From the NCBI RefSeq assembly GCF_000876015.1, contig NZ_BBQM01000024.1, positions 248,001 to 312,000 on the forward strand: 64,000 bases of DNA, written 5' to 3'. The DNA is from Cupriavidus basilensis (GTDB lineage Bacteria > Pseudomonadota > Gammaproteobacteria > Burkholderiales > Burkholderiaceae). Positions 8,254-16,000 of the stretch are shown here, in pieces. The stretch's first letter is position 1, and each line of letters starts with the position of its first letter. The notes under the pieces are model-generated. The model made no database searches. It saw only the letters and a program-made list of their open reading frames with translations, and had not been told where the DNA came from. Position numbers and translations under genes: made by a program.

Positions 8254-8721
8254 CAAGTCGCAAAAAAATCGGGCAGCAAGCCTTTGTGATATTGCGGCGC
8301 GTGAGCGAAACCCGCGCCGGCAAGGCGATAACCCGTTACAGCGCGGATTGTGGGGATGGTGCGTGACAGCACGATGACAGCGCCGGGCGCGGCGAAAGCG
8401 CCTGGATGCGTCCGGCGATGCCGTGGGCAGCGTGACTGTGACGGTGGCGGTGCCGGGCGCGGGCGTGACGCATGCCGGCTGCTGGCGCTGCGGCGGAGCG
8501 TCACAAACGTCACGTGGTGTTTGCCCGGCCGGCCGGTGGCCGCCCGGGCGCGGGGCCGCCCGTGATGCCGCGCCAACGCAGGGAGCGCCCCGGCAACGGC
8601 GTGACCGGGGCGCGTGGCGCGCCGTCAAGTCGGCGCGCGGCTGGCGGCGTGAGACGTGATCCTGGGCGGCGCCTTTACGCGCCCGGTGGCGGCCAGGCCG
8701 GGTGAAGACCTGGCGCGGCGC
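8254..8721. other. Intergenic region with no gene seen
   Basis: This is 468 bases between the LacI gene and the end of the cytochrome b gene. Apart from the operator at its left edge and several GTCAC/GTGAC-rich stretches (for example near 8502-8520), I see no coding frame with a ribosome binding site, no terminator with a T tract and no RNA-like structure. Confidence 0.5.
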
Positions 8722-9264
8722 TCATTGCGGCTTGCCGCTGGTCATCGCCGCGAGCACGCCGTCGCGCCGGATCAGCCCGTGGTACAGCGCCGCGGCGAAG
8801 TGCGCCAGGACGGTGGCGAACAGCAGGAAGGCGAGCACCGTGTGGGCCGCGCGCAGCGGCGCGTACAGCGCGGCGCTGTGCGGCAGGATCGGCGGCAGTT
8901 GCGCCTGCCCGTAGAGCACGATCGGGTAGCCGCCCGCCGACTGCATGCCCCAGCCGATCAGCGGGATCGCGAACATCAGCACGTACAGCAGCACGTGCGA
9001 CAGATGCGCGGCGACGCGCTGCAGCGGCGGCAGCGAGGCCGGCAGCGGCGGGGGCGGGTGGATCACGCGGTTCACCAGCCGTAGCGCCGCCAGCACCAGG
9101 ATGGCGACGCCGAGCGGGCGGTGGATCGACAGCAGCAGCACATAGCGGTCCGAGACCGTGGCGACCATGCCCACGCCGATGAACAGCATGGCCAGGATCA
9201 GCGCCGCCATCAGCCAGTGGAGCAGCCGCGACGGCAGCGAGAAGCCGGGAGCGTGGGGTCTCAT
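8722..9264 (-). CDS. Cytochrome b561-family membrane protein
   Basis: The 180-residue integral membrane protein has four hydrophobic helices. Histidines sit in helix-associated motifs typical of bacterial b561: SRLLHWLMA, LLSIHRPLG, AHLSHVLLYVLM and LRAAHTVLAFLL. These would ligate two b hemes. The start at 9264 has AGGAGG upstream and overlaps the stop of the catalase-like gene (ATGA), so the two are translationally coupled. Family members move electrons between the quinone pool and periplasmic partners. Here the likely partner is the membrane-anchored peroxidase encoded immediately upstream. Confidence 0.9.
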   Translation of the reverse strand: MRPHAPGFSLPSRLLHWLMAALILAMLFIGVGMVATVSDRYVLLLSIHRPLGVAILVLAALRLVNRVIHPPPPLPASLPPLQRVAAHLSHVLLYVLMFAIPLIGWGMQSAGGYPIVLYGQAQLPPILPHSAALYAPLRAAHTVLAFLLFATVLAHFAAALYHGLIRRDGVLAAMTSGKPQ

Positions 9265-10370
9265 GATTTGCCTCCTGCGTTCACTTCCTGCCGCGTGACC
9301 GCGCTCGGCGGCTTCTGGCCCCGCTCGTTCTCGCGCAGCGTGAAGGAGCGGGCATAGGCGGCCGAGCGGGCGCTCGGGATGTCGTCGGCGGAGGTGGTGA
9401 TGCCGGCGGGCAGGATGGCCGGGTCGAAATTGATGTCGGTGCAGCTGCCGCCATCGCCGCCGCCGTCCTCGCTCGCCACCTTGTCGATCGTCACCGTGCC
9501 GATGTCGATCTTGCGCCGGCTGGCGGGCCAGGCCTTGTCGGGCTCGACCGGGTCCTGCGGCTCGCCGACCGTCACCACCATCTTCCACTGCGCGGGGTGC
9601 CGCGCCACGTCGGAGATCAGCGCGTCGAACAGGTAGTTCGGATCGGCGGGCTGCGGCTTGGCCGCCGGCTCGAACGGCGTGACCGCCTCGGCGGACCAGC
9701 GCACCGGCACCGTGGCGCCGGCCTTGTCGACGAACAGGAAGGTATCGAGCGCGTTGTAGGTGCTGTTGGCGAAGCCGGACGACACCGCGCGCTGGCCCAC
9801 CACGCCGACCGCGGCCACGAAGTCCGGGTGCGCGTCGGCGAACGCCTTCATCCTGGCGGGGTCGGGCTTGCCGGTCTTCGGGTCGGGCACCGACGAGATC
9901 ATCTGGTCGTAGAACGCCTGCACCGTGCTGAACGGAAACACGGGAATGTCCACCATCGCCGTGCGCCATTCCTGCGCGCCGGCGGGCTTGAACTGCAGGG
10001 CGAGGCTGCGCACCAGGCCCGGGCCGTCCGGCACGAACGGCATGCCGCCAGCGAAGGCGAAGCGCCCGGCCACGGGCACGCGGCCCGGCGCGAGCAGCGC
10101 CGCGCGGGAAAGCGCGGCGCCGGCGCCGTTGCTGTCGAACCAGCCGCTCGCGCACAGGCCCTTGGCGTGATTGCGGCGGAAGCCGGCGTGCTTGCCGTTC
10201 GCGGCCTCGAACCCGAAGATGACCCGGTCCTGCGTGAGCCGGCCCGGCGACAGCCATCCGCCCGCGTAGGCGAAGGCGCAGGCGAGCACGAGCGTCGCCG
10301 CCCCGATGCCGCCGTACCGGAGGGTGGCTGCGCTGGCGCTCAGCCGGGGTTTTCCAACGTCGTCGCTCAT
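9261..10370 (-). CDS. Catalase-related peroxidase (SrpA-like), membrane-anchored
   Basis: This 369-residue protein belongs to the small catalase-like heme peroxidases. After a cytoplasmic stub, one hydrophobic segment (about residues 20-40) acts as signal anchor, placing the enzyme in the periplasm. The distal region GFRRNHAKGLCASGWFDSNG contains the expected His, and the core PVFPFSTVQAFYDQM is typical of the family. It lacks the long C-terminal domain of true catalases. Start 10370 is preceded by AAGGAG. The overlap with the cytochrome b561 gene suggests a two-component system reducing peroxides with quinol electrons. That function is inferred from pairing. Confidence 0.88.
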   Translation of the reverse strand: MSDDVGKPRLSASAATLRYGGIGAATLVLACAFAYAGGWLSPGRLTQDRVIFGFEAANGKHAGFRRNHAKGLCASGWFDSNGAGAALSRAALLAPGRVPVAGRFAFAGGMPFVPDGPGLVRSLALQFKPAGAQEWRTAMVDIPVFPFSTVQAFYDQMISSVPDPKTGKPDPARMKAFADAHPDFVAAVGVVGQRAVSSGFANSTYNALDTFLFVDKAGATVPVRWSAEAVTPFEPAAKPQPADPNYLFDALISDVARHPAQWKMVVTVGEPQDPVEPDKAWPASRRKIDIGTVTIDKVASEDGGGDGGSCTDINFDPAILPAGITTSADDIPSARSAAYARSFTLRENERGQKPPSAVTRQEVNAGGKS

Positions 10371-10621
10371 AGCCACTCCTTTGCCGTGCGGTGGGGGAAG
10401 TTCTCTGTCTGGTGGGGATTCTGCAGTATTCCCGCGCGGCGCCTTCTTGGTATCGCCTGCTGGTTTGCAGATTCGCACTGTGGCACGGAATGGCCCACGC
10501 CGTATGAGGACGCGGGCGGGAATGGCGCGCGTCACTTTTTCCGCGGGGCGCGCATGGCATGGTGTTTGCGGCGGTATCGGACCATGCCGCCGCCGGCGGC
10601 CATCCAAGAAAGGAAACTGCC

Positions 10622-10870
10622 ATGACCCGATCACCCCGCAAAGAACCCGGCCACGCCGCCGGGCCCGCTCGCAGCGGCGGCGCCACGCGCGCCCAGGACG
10701 GCCTGGGCAGTCCGCAGCCGCGCCTGCCGCACGAGCACGACGAAAGCCACCACAGCCAGCACAGCGGCCCGCGCAAGGAAGTCCAGCAGGCCGGGCGCGA
10801 CATCGAGCGCGGGCTGGAGGACACCGACCTCTACCGCACGCGCGGCAAGCGCGCCGGCAGGCAGCCATAG
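10622..10870 (+). CDS. Small hydrophilic, probably disordered protein
   Basis: This is an 82-residue frame beginning at ATG 10622, which has AAAGGAAA seven bases upstream. It is rich in Arg, Gly, Gln and His (central HEHDESHHSQHSG), has no hydrophobic segment and ends RGKRAGRQP. The C-terminal part (EVQQAGRDIERGLEDTDLY) could form one amphipathic helix. I recognise no domain. The frame is supported by the ribosome binding site and by lying outside neighbouring genes. Short proteins of this kind are common in Burkholderiales and are often stress related, but no function can be assigned here. Confidence 0.7.
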   Translation: MTRSPRKEPGHAAGPARSGGATRAQDGLGSPQPRLPHEHDESHHSQHSGPRKEVQQAGRDIERGLEDTDLYRTRGKRAGRQP

Positions 10871-10926
10871 ACAGCCGGGCGCTGCCGGCCGGGGCAACGC
10901 TTGCTGCGCGTATCGACATATTGAAA

Positions 10927-10946
10927 CGTCCCGGCAATTCGGGACG
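10927..10946. other. Perfect 7-bp-stem hairpin before the toxin remnant
   Basis: CGTCCCG (10927-10933) and CGGGACG (10940-10946) form a perfect inverted repeat around GCAATT. No T tract follows. It lies where the 5' end of a normal MazF gene would be and might mark the junction of a deletion. Confidence 0.5.
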
Positions 10947-10950
10947 CGAG

Positions 10951-11238
10951 ATGAAGAACCTGCATCCCATGCTGGTCCTGTCGCCGAAAGCATTCAACGA
11001 GCGAACCGGCATTGTGATCGGGCTACCGATGACGACGGCCGAGTTCAACGACACCAATCCGTTCGCAATCAAGTTCAAGGGGCCGAAGAGCATGACGAGC
11101 TACGTGCTCGCGCATCAGCCAAAATCATTCGACTGGCGTGCCCGCGGAGCGAAGGCCCACCCGTGGAAGCAGGTTCCCGCGGACGTTTTTGCCGCGGCGT
11201 GCGAGCAGTTGAACCAGATCATTGCCATCGGCGAATAG
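10951..11238 (+). pseudogene. PemK/MazF-family toxin, N-terminally truncated and without antitoxin
   Basis: From ATG 10951 the frame gives 95 residues with the central and C-terminal part of a PemK/MazF RNase: a REMKNLHPMLVLSPKAFNE-like segment, VIGLPMTTAEF and the late HQPKSFDWRARGAK block. Normal members begin with a beta strand of the type RGDIVWIDLNP before GREMK. Here the in-frame upstream sequence (ARIDILKRPGNSGREMK) has no ATG, only a TTG at 10921, and no match to that strand. No antitoxin gene precedes it; the upstream neighbour is an unrelated small protein. I therefore call it a decayed or truncated toxin. A TTG-started functional variant is possible. Confidence 0.65.
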
Positions 11239-11435
11239 CGAAAGACGGTGTCGCAGAGTAGACCTGCCCGCTGGTGAACTGAGTGAAACGGGTGAAGCGG
11301 GTGATGCGGCCCGATGACAAGGAAGCCAGTCTGTTGAGCCACGATCGCCGGCGCACGAAGGATCGTGTGCCGGCCGGTTCAATAAGTGGCTCTGGATCGA
11401 TGTGCACCGGACCGTGACCGAACAACGGCAACGCG

Positions 11436-11453
11436 GCGGGGCTTTCGCCCCGC
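11436..11453 (-). terminator. GNRA-capped hairpin between convergent genes
   Basis: On the minus strand GCGGGGC-GAAA-GCCCCGC forms a perfect 7-bp stem with a GAAA tetraloop. It lies 22 bases past the stop of the Gln-rich gene and between it and the convergent toxin remnant. There is no T tract, so it may act as a transcript-stabilising or factor-assisted end. Confidence 0.5.
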
Positions 11454-11474
11454 TCCCGCGCCGCCGCGATGCCG

Positions 11475-11699
11475 TCAGCGTTGCCCGCCTTGCTGGCCGC
11501 TCTTCTGCCCTTGCTGGTTCTGCTGGCCGGCCTGGTCGGTCTTCTGGCCATGCTGGCCCTGCTGGCCCTGGCCGCGGTCCTGTTGCTGCTGCTGGTCGCC
11601 CTTCTGGTCGTGGCTGCCGGACTGGGAGCCTTGCTGACCCGATTGCTGTTGCTGCTTGCCTTGGTCTTGCTGGCCTTGGCCGGATTGTTGCTGTCCCAT
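11475..11699 (-). CDS. Gln/Gly-rich low-complexity protein
   Basis: This 74-residue protein begins MGQQQSGQGQQ and consists almost wholly of Gln, Gly, Ser, Asp, Lys and His, with repeated SGQQG and GQQ units. It contains no hydrophobic core and must be disordered. The leftward frame is preferred over the antisense Leu-rich frame because GGAGAG lies six bases before its ATG and a GAAA-loop hairpin follows its stop. I recognise no family. Such composition is seen in stress or desiccation proteins and in condensate-forming proteins, but no role is claimed. Confidence 0.6.
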   Translation of the reverse strand: MGQQQSGQGQQDQGKQQQQSGQQGSQSGSHDQKGDQQQQQDRGQGQQGQHGQKTDQAGQQNQQGQKSGQQGGQR

Positions 11700-12052
11700 C
11701 GTGCTCTCCGTGGCGCGGCGGAATGCCGCGTGACGGGAAAGGGTGCAAGCCGCGTGCCACGCGCGGTGGCGCCCGCGCCGCCCGGCGCGCGCCGCATACC
11801 CGCGAGGCGCGCGCCGGCAAGGGATCGCCGCCGCGCGCAAAGGTCGCGCAAAAGCAGGGAGGCGCCATCGGGCCGCGCGGAAGTCGGCCGGGCGTCATAT
11901 GCGCGGCGCCACTTTCACGCACCCGCGCCGCGGTTTCCCGGCGTTTTTTACAACGTCCGCGATTTTTACTGGTGGCGCAGGGGTTGCCCGGTATTTGCGG
12001 TTGCGAGCCCGCGCGAAGGTCCGGGCAGGTGGCGTCGAGGCTGCGGCGCGGC
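11700..12052. other. Intergenic region, no gene seen
   Basis: This is 353 bases upstream of the Gln-rich gene and downstream of the AraC-like gene, which share orientation. An A/T-richer patch at 11940-11975 stands out in the GC-rich surroundings and may hold the promoter of the Gln-rich gene. No convincing -35/-10 pair was found. Confidence 0.4.
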
Positions 12053-12709
12053 TCAGGCCGCGAGATGGAAGCCGGGCAGGCCGAACGCCGCGCTGGCGCG
12101 CGGCGCTTCCGGCTCGCCGGCGTCGAGCAGCCGCACGGCGGCCGGGCCCACGGTATTGGCGCAGGCCGCCGCCAGCGCGCGCGCATGAGGCAGCCCGGCC
12201 TGCCGCGCCAGCCAGTCGCCGGGAATGCCCCGACCGGTGGCCAGCAGGTAGAGCGCGTGCGCCACGCGCTGCTCGCGCAGCAGCACGCGCAGCGCCTCGC
12301 CCTCGGCGAACAGGCGCGCGCGCACCAGCCGCGGCGGCACCTGCCAGCGCTCGGACACCAGCGCGGCGTCCCACGCCAGCCGCGGCAGTTCGAACATCGC
12401 GCCGGCCAGCGCGCGCGACCAGCATTTCTCGGCGGCGCCCTGGCCGTGCGGCAGGCCGCCCAGCGTCATGCGCGGGCAGGCCGCGTCGGGCACCGCGCGC
12501 AGCGCCAGCGCCGTGTCCTGCCCGGTCCTGGGCAGCAGGTCGCAGTCGAAATAGGCGAAGGCCGGCACCACGAAGGGCTTGCCCGGCACCACCTCGCGCC
12601 GCGCGTTGGCGTCGCGCAGGCGCGCGCCGCCGCGCAGGGCGTCCACGCGCACGGCGAAGGGAAAACGCAGGTGGGACAGGCGCAGCTCGGTGCTGCTGAC
12701 GAGGGCCAT
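12053..12709 (-). CDS. Uncharacterised protein with weak AraC-like C-terminal region
   Basis: This is a 218-residue soluble protein beginning MALVSSTELRLSHLRFPF. Residues from about 125 onward (SERWQVPPRLVRARLFAEGEALRVLLREQRVAHALYLL, broken here by family divergence) recall the first helix-turn-helix of AraC regulators, where a variable-spacing Arg-rich helix precedes a Glu-Gly-x-x-hydrophobic turn. The second HTH is poorly conserved. The N-terminal 120 residues match nothing I know. No ribosome binding site decides between ATG 12709 and 12739. The frame is supported by codon bias and by filling the gap between clear genes. Confidence 0.65.
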   Translation of the reverse strand: MALVSSTELRLSHLRFPFAVRVDALRGGARLRDANARREVVPGKPFVVPAFAYFDCDLLPRTGQDTALALRAVPDAACPRMTLGGLPHGQGAAEKCWSRALAGAMFELPRLAWDAALVSERWQVPPRLVRARLFAEGEALRVLLREQRVAHALYLLATGRGIPGDWLARQAGLPHARALAAACANTVGPAAVRLLDAGEPEAPRASAAFGLPGFHLAA

Positions 12710-12826
12710 GCGAGGTTCAGGGGCGCGGCTGGCGCGCATGCCGTGGGCATGCCGCGCGCGGACGGAAAAGCCGCATTGTACGTGGGTCGGCGCGCCAGAT
12801 TGTCGTCGCGGCGACCATTGCCCGCG

Positions 12827-13591
12827 CTACAGCTCCGACAGCCCGACCCGCCGCAGCCGCTCCAGGTCGGTCACGCGGATGCTCTGGTAGGAGATGTCGA
12901 CCATGCCGTCGGCCGCCAGCCGGCGCAGCGCCTGGTTGACGCGCTGGCGCGACAGGCCGGTGAGCAGGCCGATTTCCTCCTGGGACAGCTCCAGCACGGC
13001 GTTCGTGCGCGGATAAAGCGCCGCATGGAACAGTTGCGCGATGGCCTGCGCCACGCGCGCGTCCGCGCCCAGCAGCCGGTCGTTCTGCACGGTGGCGATG
13101 AACTGGCCCATGCGCTCGTTGAGCTGGCGCACCACGAAGCTGGAGAAGGGCAGGCTTTCGGCCAGCAGCGTGTGGAACACCGTGTCCGGCACCAGCGCGA
13201 TGCGCGAGTCGCGGATGGCGATCACGTCGTAGCGGCGCGCCTCGCGCTTGATGACGCTGCCCTCGCCGCACCAGCCGCCGGCCGGCACGCCGGAGAACGT
13301 GCAGCCGCGCCCGTCGGGCGTGTAGACCGCCAGCTTGATGAGCCCGCTTTCCACCCCGATCCAGTAGCGCGAGGGCTCGCCCCGGCGCGCCACGAAGGCG
13401 CCCGCGGCGAAGTCCTGCATCACCGTCTGCCGCGCGGCCAGCGCCTGGTGCTGCGGCGCCAGCGCCGCGAACCACTCGTGGCGGGCAAGCAGCACGGCGG
13501 GCGGCTCGGGCGTGGCGGCAGGGGCTGTGGCGGCGGGGGCGGCGGTCCCGGGCAGTCCGGCGGAGGCAGGGGGGAGGGGCAGGCTGGACAT
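12827..13591 (-). CDS. Crp/Fnr-family transcriptional regulator
   Basis: The 254-residue protein has a 30-residue Pro/Ala-rich start, a cyclic-nucleotide-binding-like barrel (including GVPAGGWCGEGSVI in place of the phosphate-binding cassette), a dimer helix and a winged HTH (LSQEEIGLLTGLSRQRVNQALRRL). There is no N-terminal Cys cluster, so it is not an FNR-type oxygen sensor. The cassette lacks the Arg-Ser-Ala needed for cAMP, so the ligand is unknown. It is divergent from an acyl-CoA ligase gene. The shared region carries a perfect 18-bp palindrome (13641-13658) and an FNR-box-like site at its own start, which suggests control of the ligase and of itself. Confidence 0.9.
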   Translation of the reverse strand: MSSLPLPPASAGLPGTAAPAATAPAATPEPPAVLLARHEWFAALAPQHQALAARQTVMQDFAAGAFVARRGEPSRYWIGVESGLIKLAVYTPDGRGCTFSGVPAGGWCGEGSVIKREARRYDVIAIRDSRIALVPDTVFHTLLAESLPFSSFVVRQLNERMGQFIATVQNDRLLGADARVAQAIAQLFHAALYPRTNAVLELSQEEIGLLTGLSRQRVNQALRRLAADGMVDISYQSIRVTDLERLRRVGLSEL

Positions 13592-13604
13592 TGATGTGGG
13601 TCAA
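13591..13604. promoter_or_regulatory. FNR-box-like site at regulator start
   Basis: TTGAT-GTGG-GTCAA matches the Crp/Fnr-superfamily consensus TTGAT-N4-ATCAA with a single mismatch. It abuts the start codon of the Crp/Fnr-family gene. Autorepression is plausible, but a one-off match of this length can occur by chance. Confidence 0.4.
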
Positions 13605-13640
13605 GCCCGGAGCGCTGGCCAGGCGGGCACTGTCATCCGG

Positions 13641-13658
13641 ACGACAAAGCTTTGTCGT
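13641..13658. promoter_or_regulatory. Perfect 18-bp palindrome in divergent promoter region
   Basis: ACGACAAAGCTTTGTCGT is fully self-complementary. Outer arms TCATCC (13633-13638) and GGATGA (13662-13667) extend the dyad with a one-base offset. It lies midway between the Crp/Fnr-type regulator and the acyl-CoA ligase and is a strong operator candidate for the ligase promoter. Confidence 0.7.
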
Positions 13659-13737
13659 GTGGGATGATAGCCTTGCGCAGCAAAAAGTAACAGCGACCGG
13701 CGGCGCAGTCAGCGCCCGGCGCAAGCGGAGACCAGCA

Positions 13738-15375
13738 ATGCCAACCGATTTCGACACCGGCCTGGGCAAGAACCCGGCCAACCACGTTCCCCTCACGCCC
13801 CTCGACTACCTGGCCCGCGCCGCCGCGGTCTATGGCGAGCGCCTGGCCATCGTGCACGGCCCGGTGCGCCAGACCTGGCGCGAAACCTATGCGCGCGCGC
13901 GCCGCCTGGCCAGCGCGCTGGCGCGCCTGGGCGTGGGCAAGGGCGATACCGTGGCGGCGCTGCTGCCCAACACGCCGGCGATGGTGGAAGCCCACTTCGG
14001 CGTGCCGATGGCGGGCGCGGTGCTCAACGCGCTCAACATCCGGCTCGATGCCTCCAACCTGATCTTCATGCTGCGCCACGGCGAGGCCAAGGTGCTGCTG
14101 GCCGACACCGAGTTCGCCGACCTCGCGCGCCAGATCGCCAACGAGATCCCGGGCCTGAAGGTGGTGGCCGTGATCGACGCGCTCGGCCCGCAGGACGCGC
14201 CGCGCTTCGCCGAGACCGACTACGAGGGCCTGCTGGCCTCGGGCGACCCCGACTACGACTGGCAGATGCCCGCCGATGAATGGGAAGCCATCGCGCTCAA
14301 CTACACCTCGGGCACCACCGGCGACCCCAAGGGCGTGGTCTACCACCACCGCGGCGCGGCCATCAACGCGGTCTCCAACATCCTCGAGTGGGACCTGCCC
14401 AAGCATGCGGTCTACCTGTGGACGCTGCCGATGTTCCACTGCAACGGCTGGTGCTTCCCGTGGACCATCGCCGCGCGCGCCGGCGTCAACGTGTGCCTGC
14501 GCAAGTTCGAGCCCAAGCTGGTGTTCGACCTGATGCGCGACGAGGGCGTGACCCACTACTGCGCCGCGCCCATCGTGCACACCGCGCTGGTCAACGCGCC
14601 GCCGGCCTGGCGCGAGGGCCTGCGCGGCCCGGTGCGCGGCATGGTGGCCGGCGCGCCGCCGCCGGCCGCGGTGCTGGCGCAGATGGAGGCGATGGGCTTC
14701 GAGCTGACCCACGTCTACGGCCTGACCGAAACCTACGGCCCGGCCGCCGTGTGCGCCGAGCAGGACGACTGGGCCGCGCTGTCGCAGGAAGAGCGCGCCA
14801 CCAAGAAGGCCCGGCAGGGCGTGCGCTACCACCTGCAGGCCGACGTCGCCGTGCTCGACCCGGACACCATGCAGCCGGTGGCCGCCGACGGCGAGGAAAT
14901 CGGCGAGATCATGTTCCGCGGCAACATCTGCATGAAGGGCTACCTCAAGAACGAGCGCGCCACGCGCGAAGCCTTCGCCGGCGGCTGGTTCCATACCGGC
15001 GACCTGGGCGTGCGCACGGCGGACGGCTACGTCAAGATCAAGGACCGCAGCAAGGACATCATCATCTCCGGCGGCGAGAACATCTCCAGCGTGGAGGTGG
15101 AAGACGCGCTCTACCGCCACCCGGCCGTGCTGGCCGTGGCGGTGGTGGCCCAGCCGGACGCCAAGTGGGGCGAGACGCCATGCGCGTTCGTCGAGCTCAA
15201 GGACGGCGCCAGCGCCACCGCCGAGGAGCTGATCGCGCACTGCCGCACGCTGCTGGCCGGCTTCAAGGTGCCCAAGGCGGTCTATTTCGGCCCGCTGCCC
15301 AAGACCTCGACCGGCAAGATCCAGAAGTTCGAGCTGCGCCGCAAGGTCAAGTCGGATACGGCGATCGACGTCTGA
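13738..15375 (+). CDS. AMP-forming acyl-CoA synthetase (fatty/short-branched acid type)
   Basis: This 545-residue adenylate-forming enzyme activates a carboxylic acid to its acyl-CoA through an acyl-AMP. Core motifs are complete: P-loop YTSGTTGDPKGV, the YGLTETYGP block, GWFHTGDLG, the hinge DRSKDIIISGGENIS and the catalytic Lys in PKTSTGKIQKFELR. The overall pattern matches the acyl-CoA synthetases related to medium-chain and methylmercaptopropionate ligases. ATG 13738 has GCGGAGA upstream, and the frame before it belongs to the intergenic region. It is divergent from the Crp/Fnr-type gene. The acid substrate cannot be told from sequence. Confidence 0.93.
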   Translation: MPTDFDTGLGKNPANHVPLTPLDYLARAAAVYGERLAIVHGPVRQTWRETYARARRLASALARLGVGKGDTVAALLPNTPAMVEAHFGVPMAGAVLNALNIRLDASNLIFMLRHGEAKVLLADTEFADLARQIANEIPGLKVVAVIDALGPQDAPRFAETDYEGLLASGDPDYDWQMPADEWEAIALNYTSGTTGDPKGVVYHHRGAAINAVSNILEWDLPKHAVYLWTLPMFHCNGWCFPWTIAARAGVNVCLRKFEPKLVFDLMRDEGVTHYCAAPIVHTALVNAPPAWREGLRGPVRGMVAGAPPPAAVLAQMEAMGFELTHVYGLTETYGPAAVCAEQDDWAALSQEERATKKARQGVRYHLQADVAVLDPDTMQPVAADGEEIGEIMFRGNICMKGYLKNERATREAFAGGWFHTGDLGVRTADGYVKIKDRSKDIIISGGENISSVEVEDALYRHPAVLAVAVVAQPDAKWGETPCAFVELKDGASATAEELIAHCRTLLAGFKVPKAVYFGPLPKTSTGKIQKFELRRKVKSDTAIDV

Positions 15376-15449
15376 CGATGTTTTCCGGTCCGTGGCGCGT
15401 TCAGTCGCGCCCGGCGGACTCGGCAGGGCTTGCCCGAAGCATTTCGAGA

Positions 15450-15908
15450 ATGGGGGCTGACTTGGTCATGGAGCAGGAATTCGCTGGACTTGGCGTGCTG
15501 TTCGTTGCCGGTTTCGGTCCGATCACCAAGGATTCGGAGAGCAGTCGCGCCCTTTACGTGGATACGCTTGGCTTGCCCCTCAAGCCTTATGGCGACAACA
15601 AGGACTACTTGCTGTCCGAGGCGGGCGCCTTGGAGGGAATCAAGCATTTCGCGCTGTGGCCGTTGGCGCAAGCGGCCCGGTCCTGTTTCGGCTGCGAGAC
15701 CTGGCCTGCCGATTTGCCGACGCCGCAGGCCTGGCTGGAGTTTGACGTCGAGAATATCGCCGTTGCCACCGAAGGATTAATGGCCAAGGGCTACCATTTG
15801 CTGATCTCCAACCGGGAAGAACCCTGGGGCCAGAAGGTGACGCGCTTCCTGAGCCCGGAAGGACTGCTGGTTGCGGTGAGTGAAACGCCGTGGCTGCGAA
15901 CTTCCTGA
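15450..15908 (+). CDS. VOC-superfamily (glyoxalase/dioxygenase fold) protein
   Basis: This is a soluble protein of about 152 residues with a single vicinal-oxygen-chelate module: an N-terminal FVAGFGPITKDSESSRALYVDTLGLPL segment (quoted in part), KHFALWPL, a central WLEFDVENI strand and C-terminal FLSPEGLLVAVSETPW. Typical metal ligands are only partly visible: His in KHFALW and Glu in the last strand. ATGs at 15378, 15450 and 15468 are in frame. The last two are likeliest because the fold starts at MEQEFAGLGV. It follows the acyl-CoA ligase by 74 bases. Its substrate is unknown. Confidence 0.8.
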   Translation: MGADLVMEQEFAGLGVLFVAGFGPITKDSESSRALYVDTLGLPLKPYGDNKDYLLSEAGALEGIKHFALWPLAQAARSCFGCETWPADLPTPQAWLEFDVENIAVATEGLMAKGYHLLISNREEPWGQKVTRFLSPEGLLVAVSETPWLRTS

Positions 15909-15949
15909 CCGCCCCGGTGAGGCTCGCGGTGAACGGATAAGTCCGGCCT

Positions 15950-15976
15950 GCTGCCGCGCGCCCGGCGCGCGGCAGC
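15950..15976. terminator. Strong hairpin between convergent genes
   Basis: GCTGCCGCGCGC (15950-15961) pairs perfectly over 12 bases with 15965-15976 around a 3-base loop. It lies between the converging VOC and dadA genes and probably limits read-through both ways. It has no T tract. Confidence 0.6.
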
Positions 15977-16000
15977 GATGGCGCCGGCTGGCCGGTGGCG

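Noticed and set aside
11469..12188. Leu-rich rightward frame antisense to the Gln-rich gene
   Set aside because: It looks like membrane helices but has no ribosome binding site, begins beside a hairpin and is the simple complement of CAG-rich codons.
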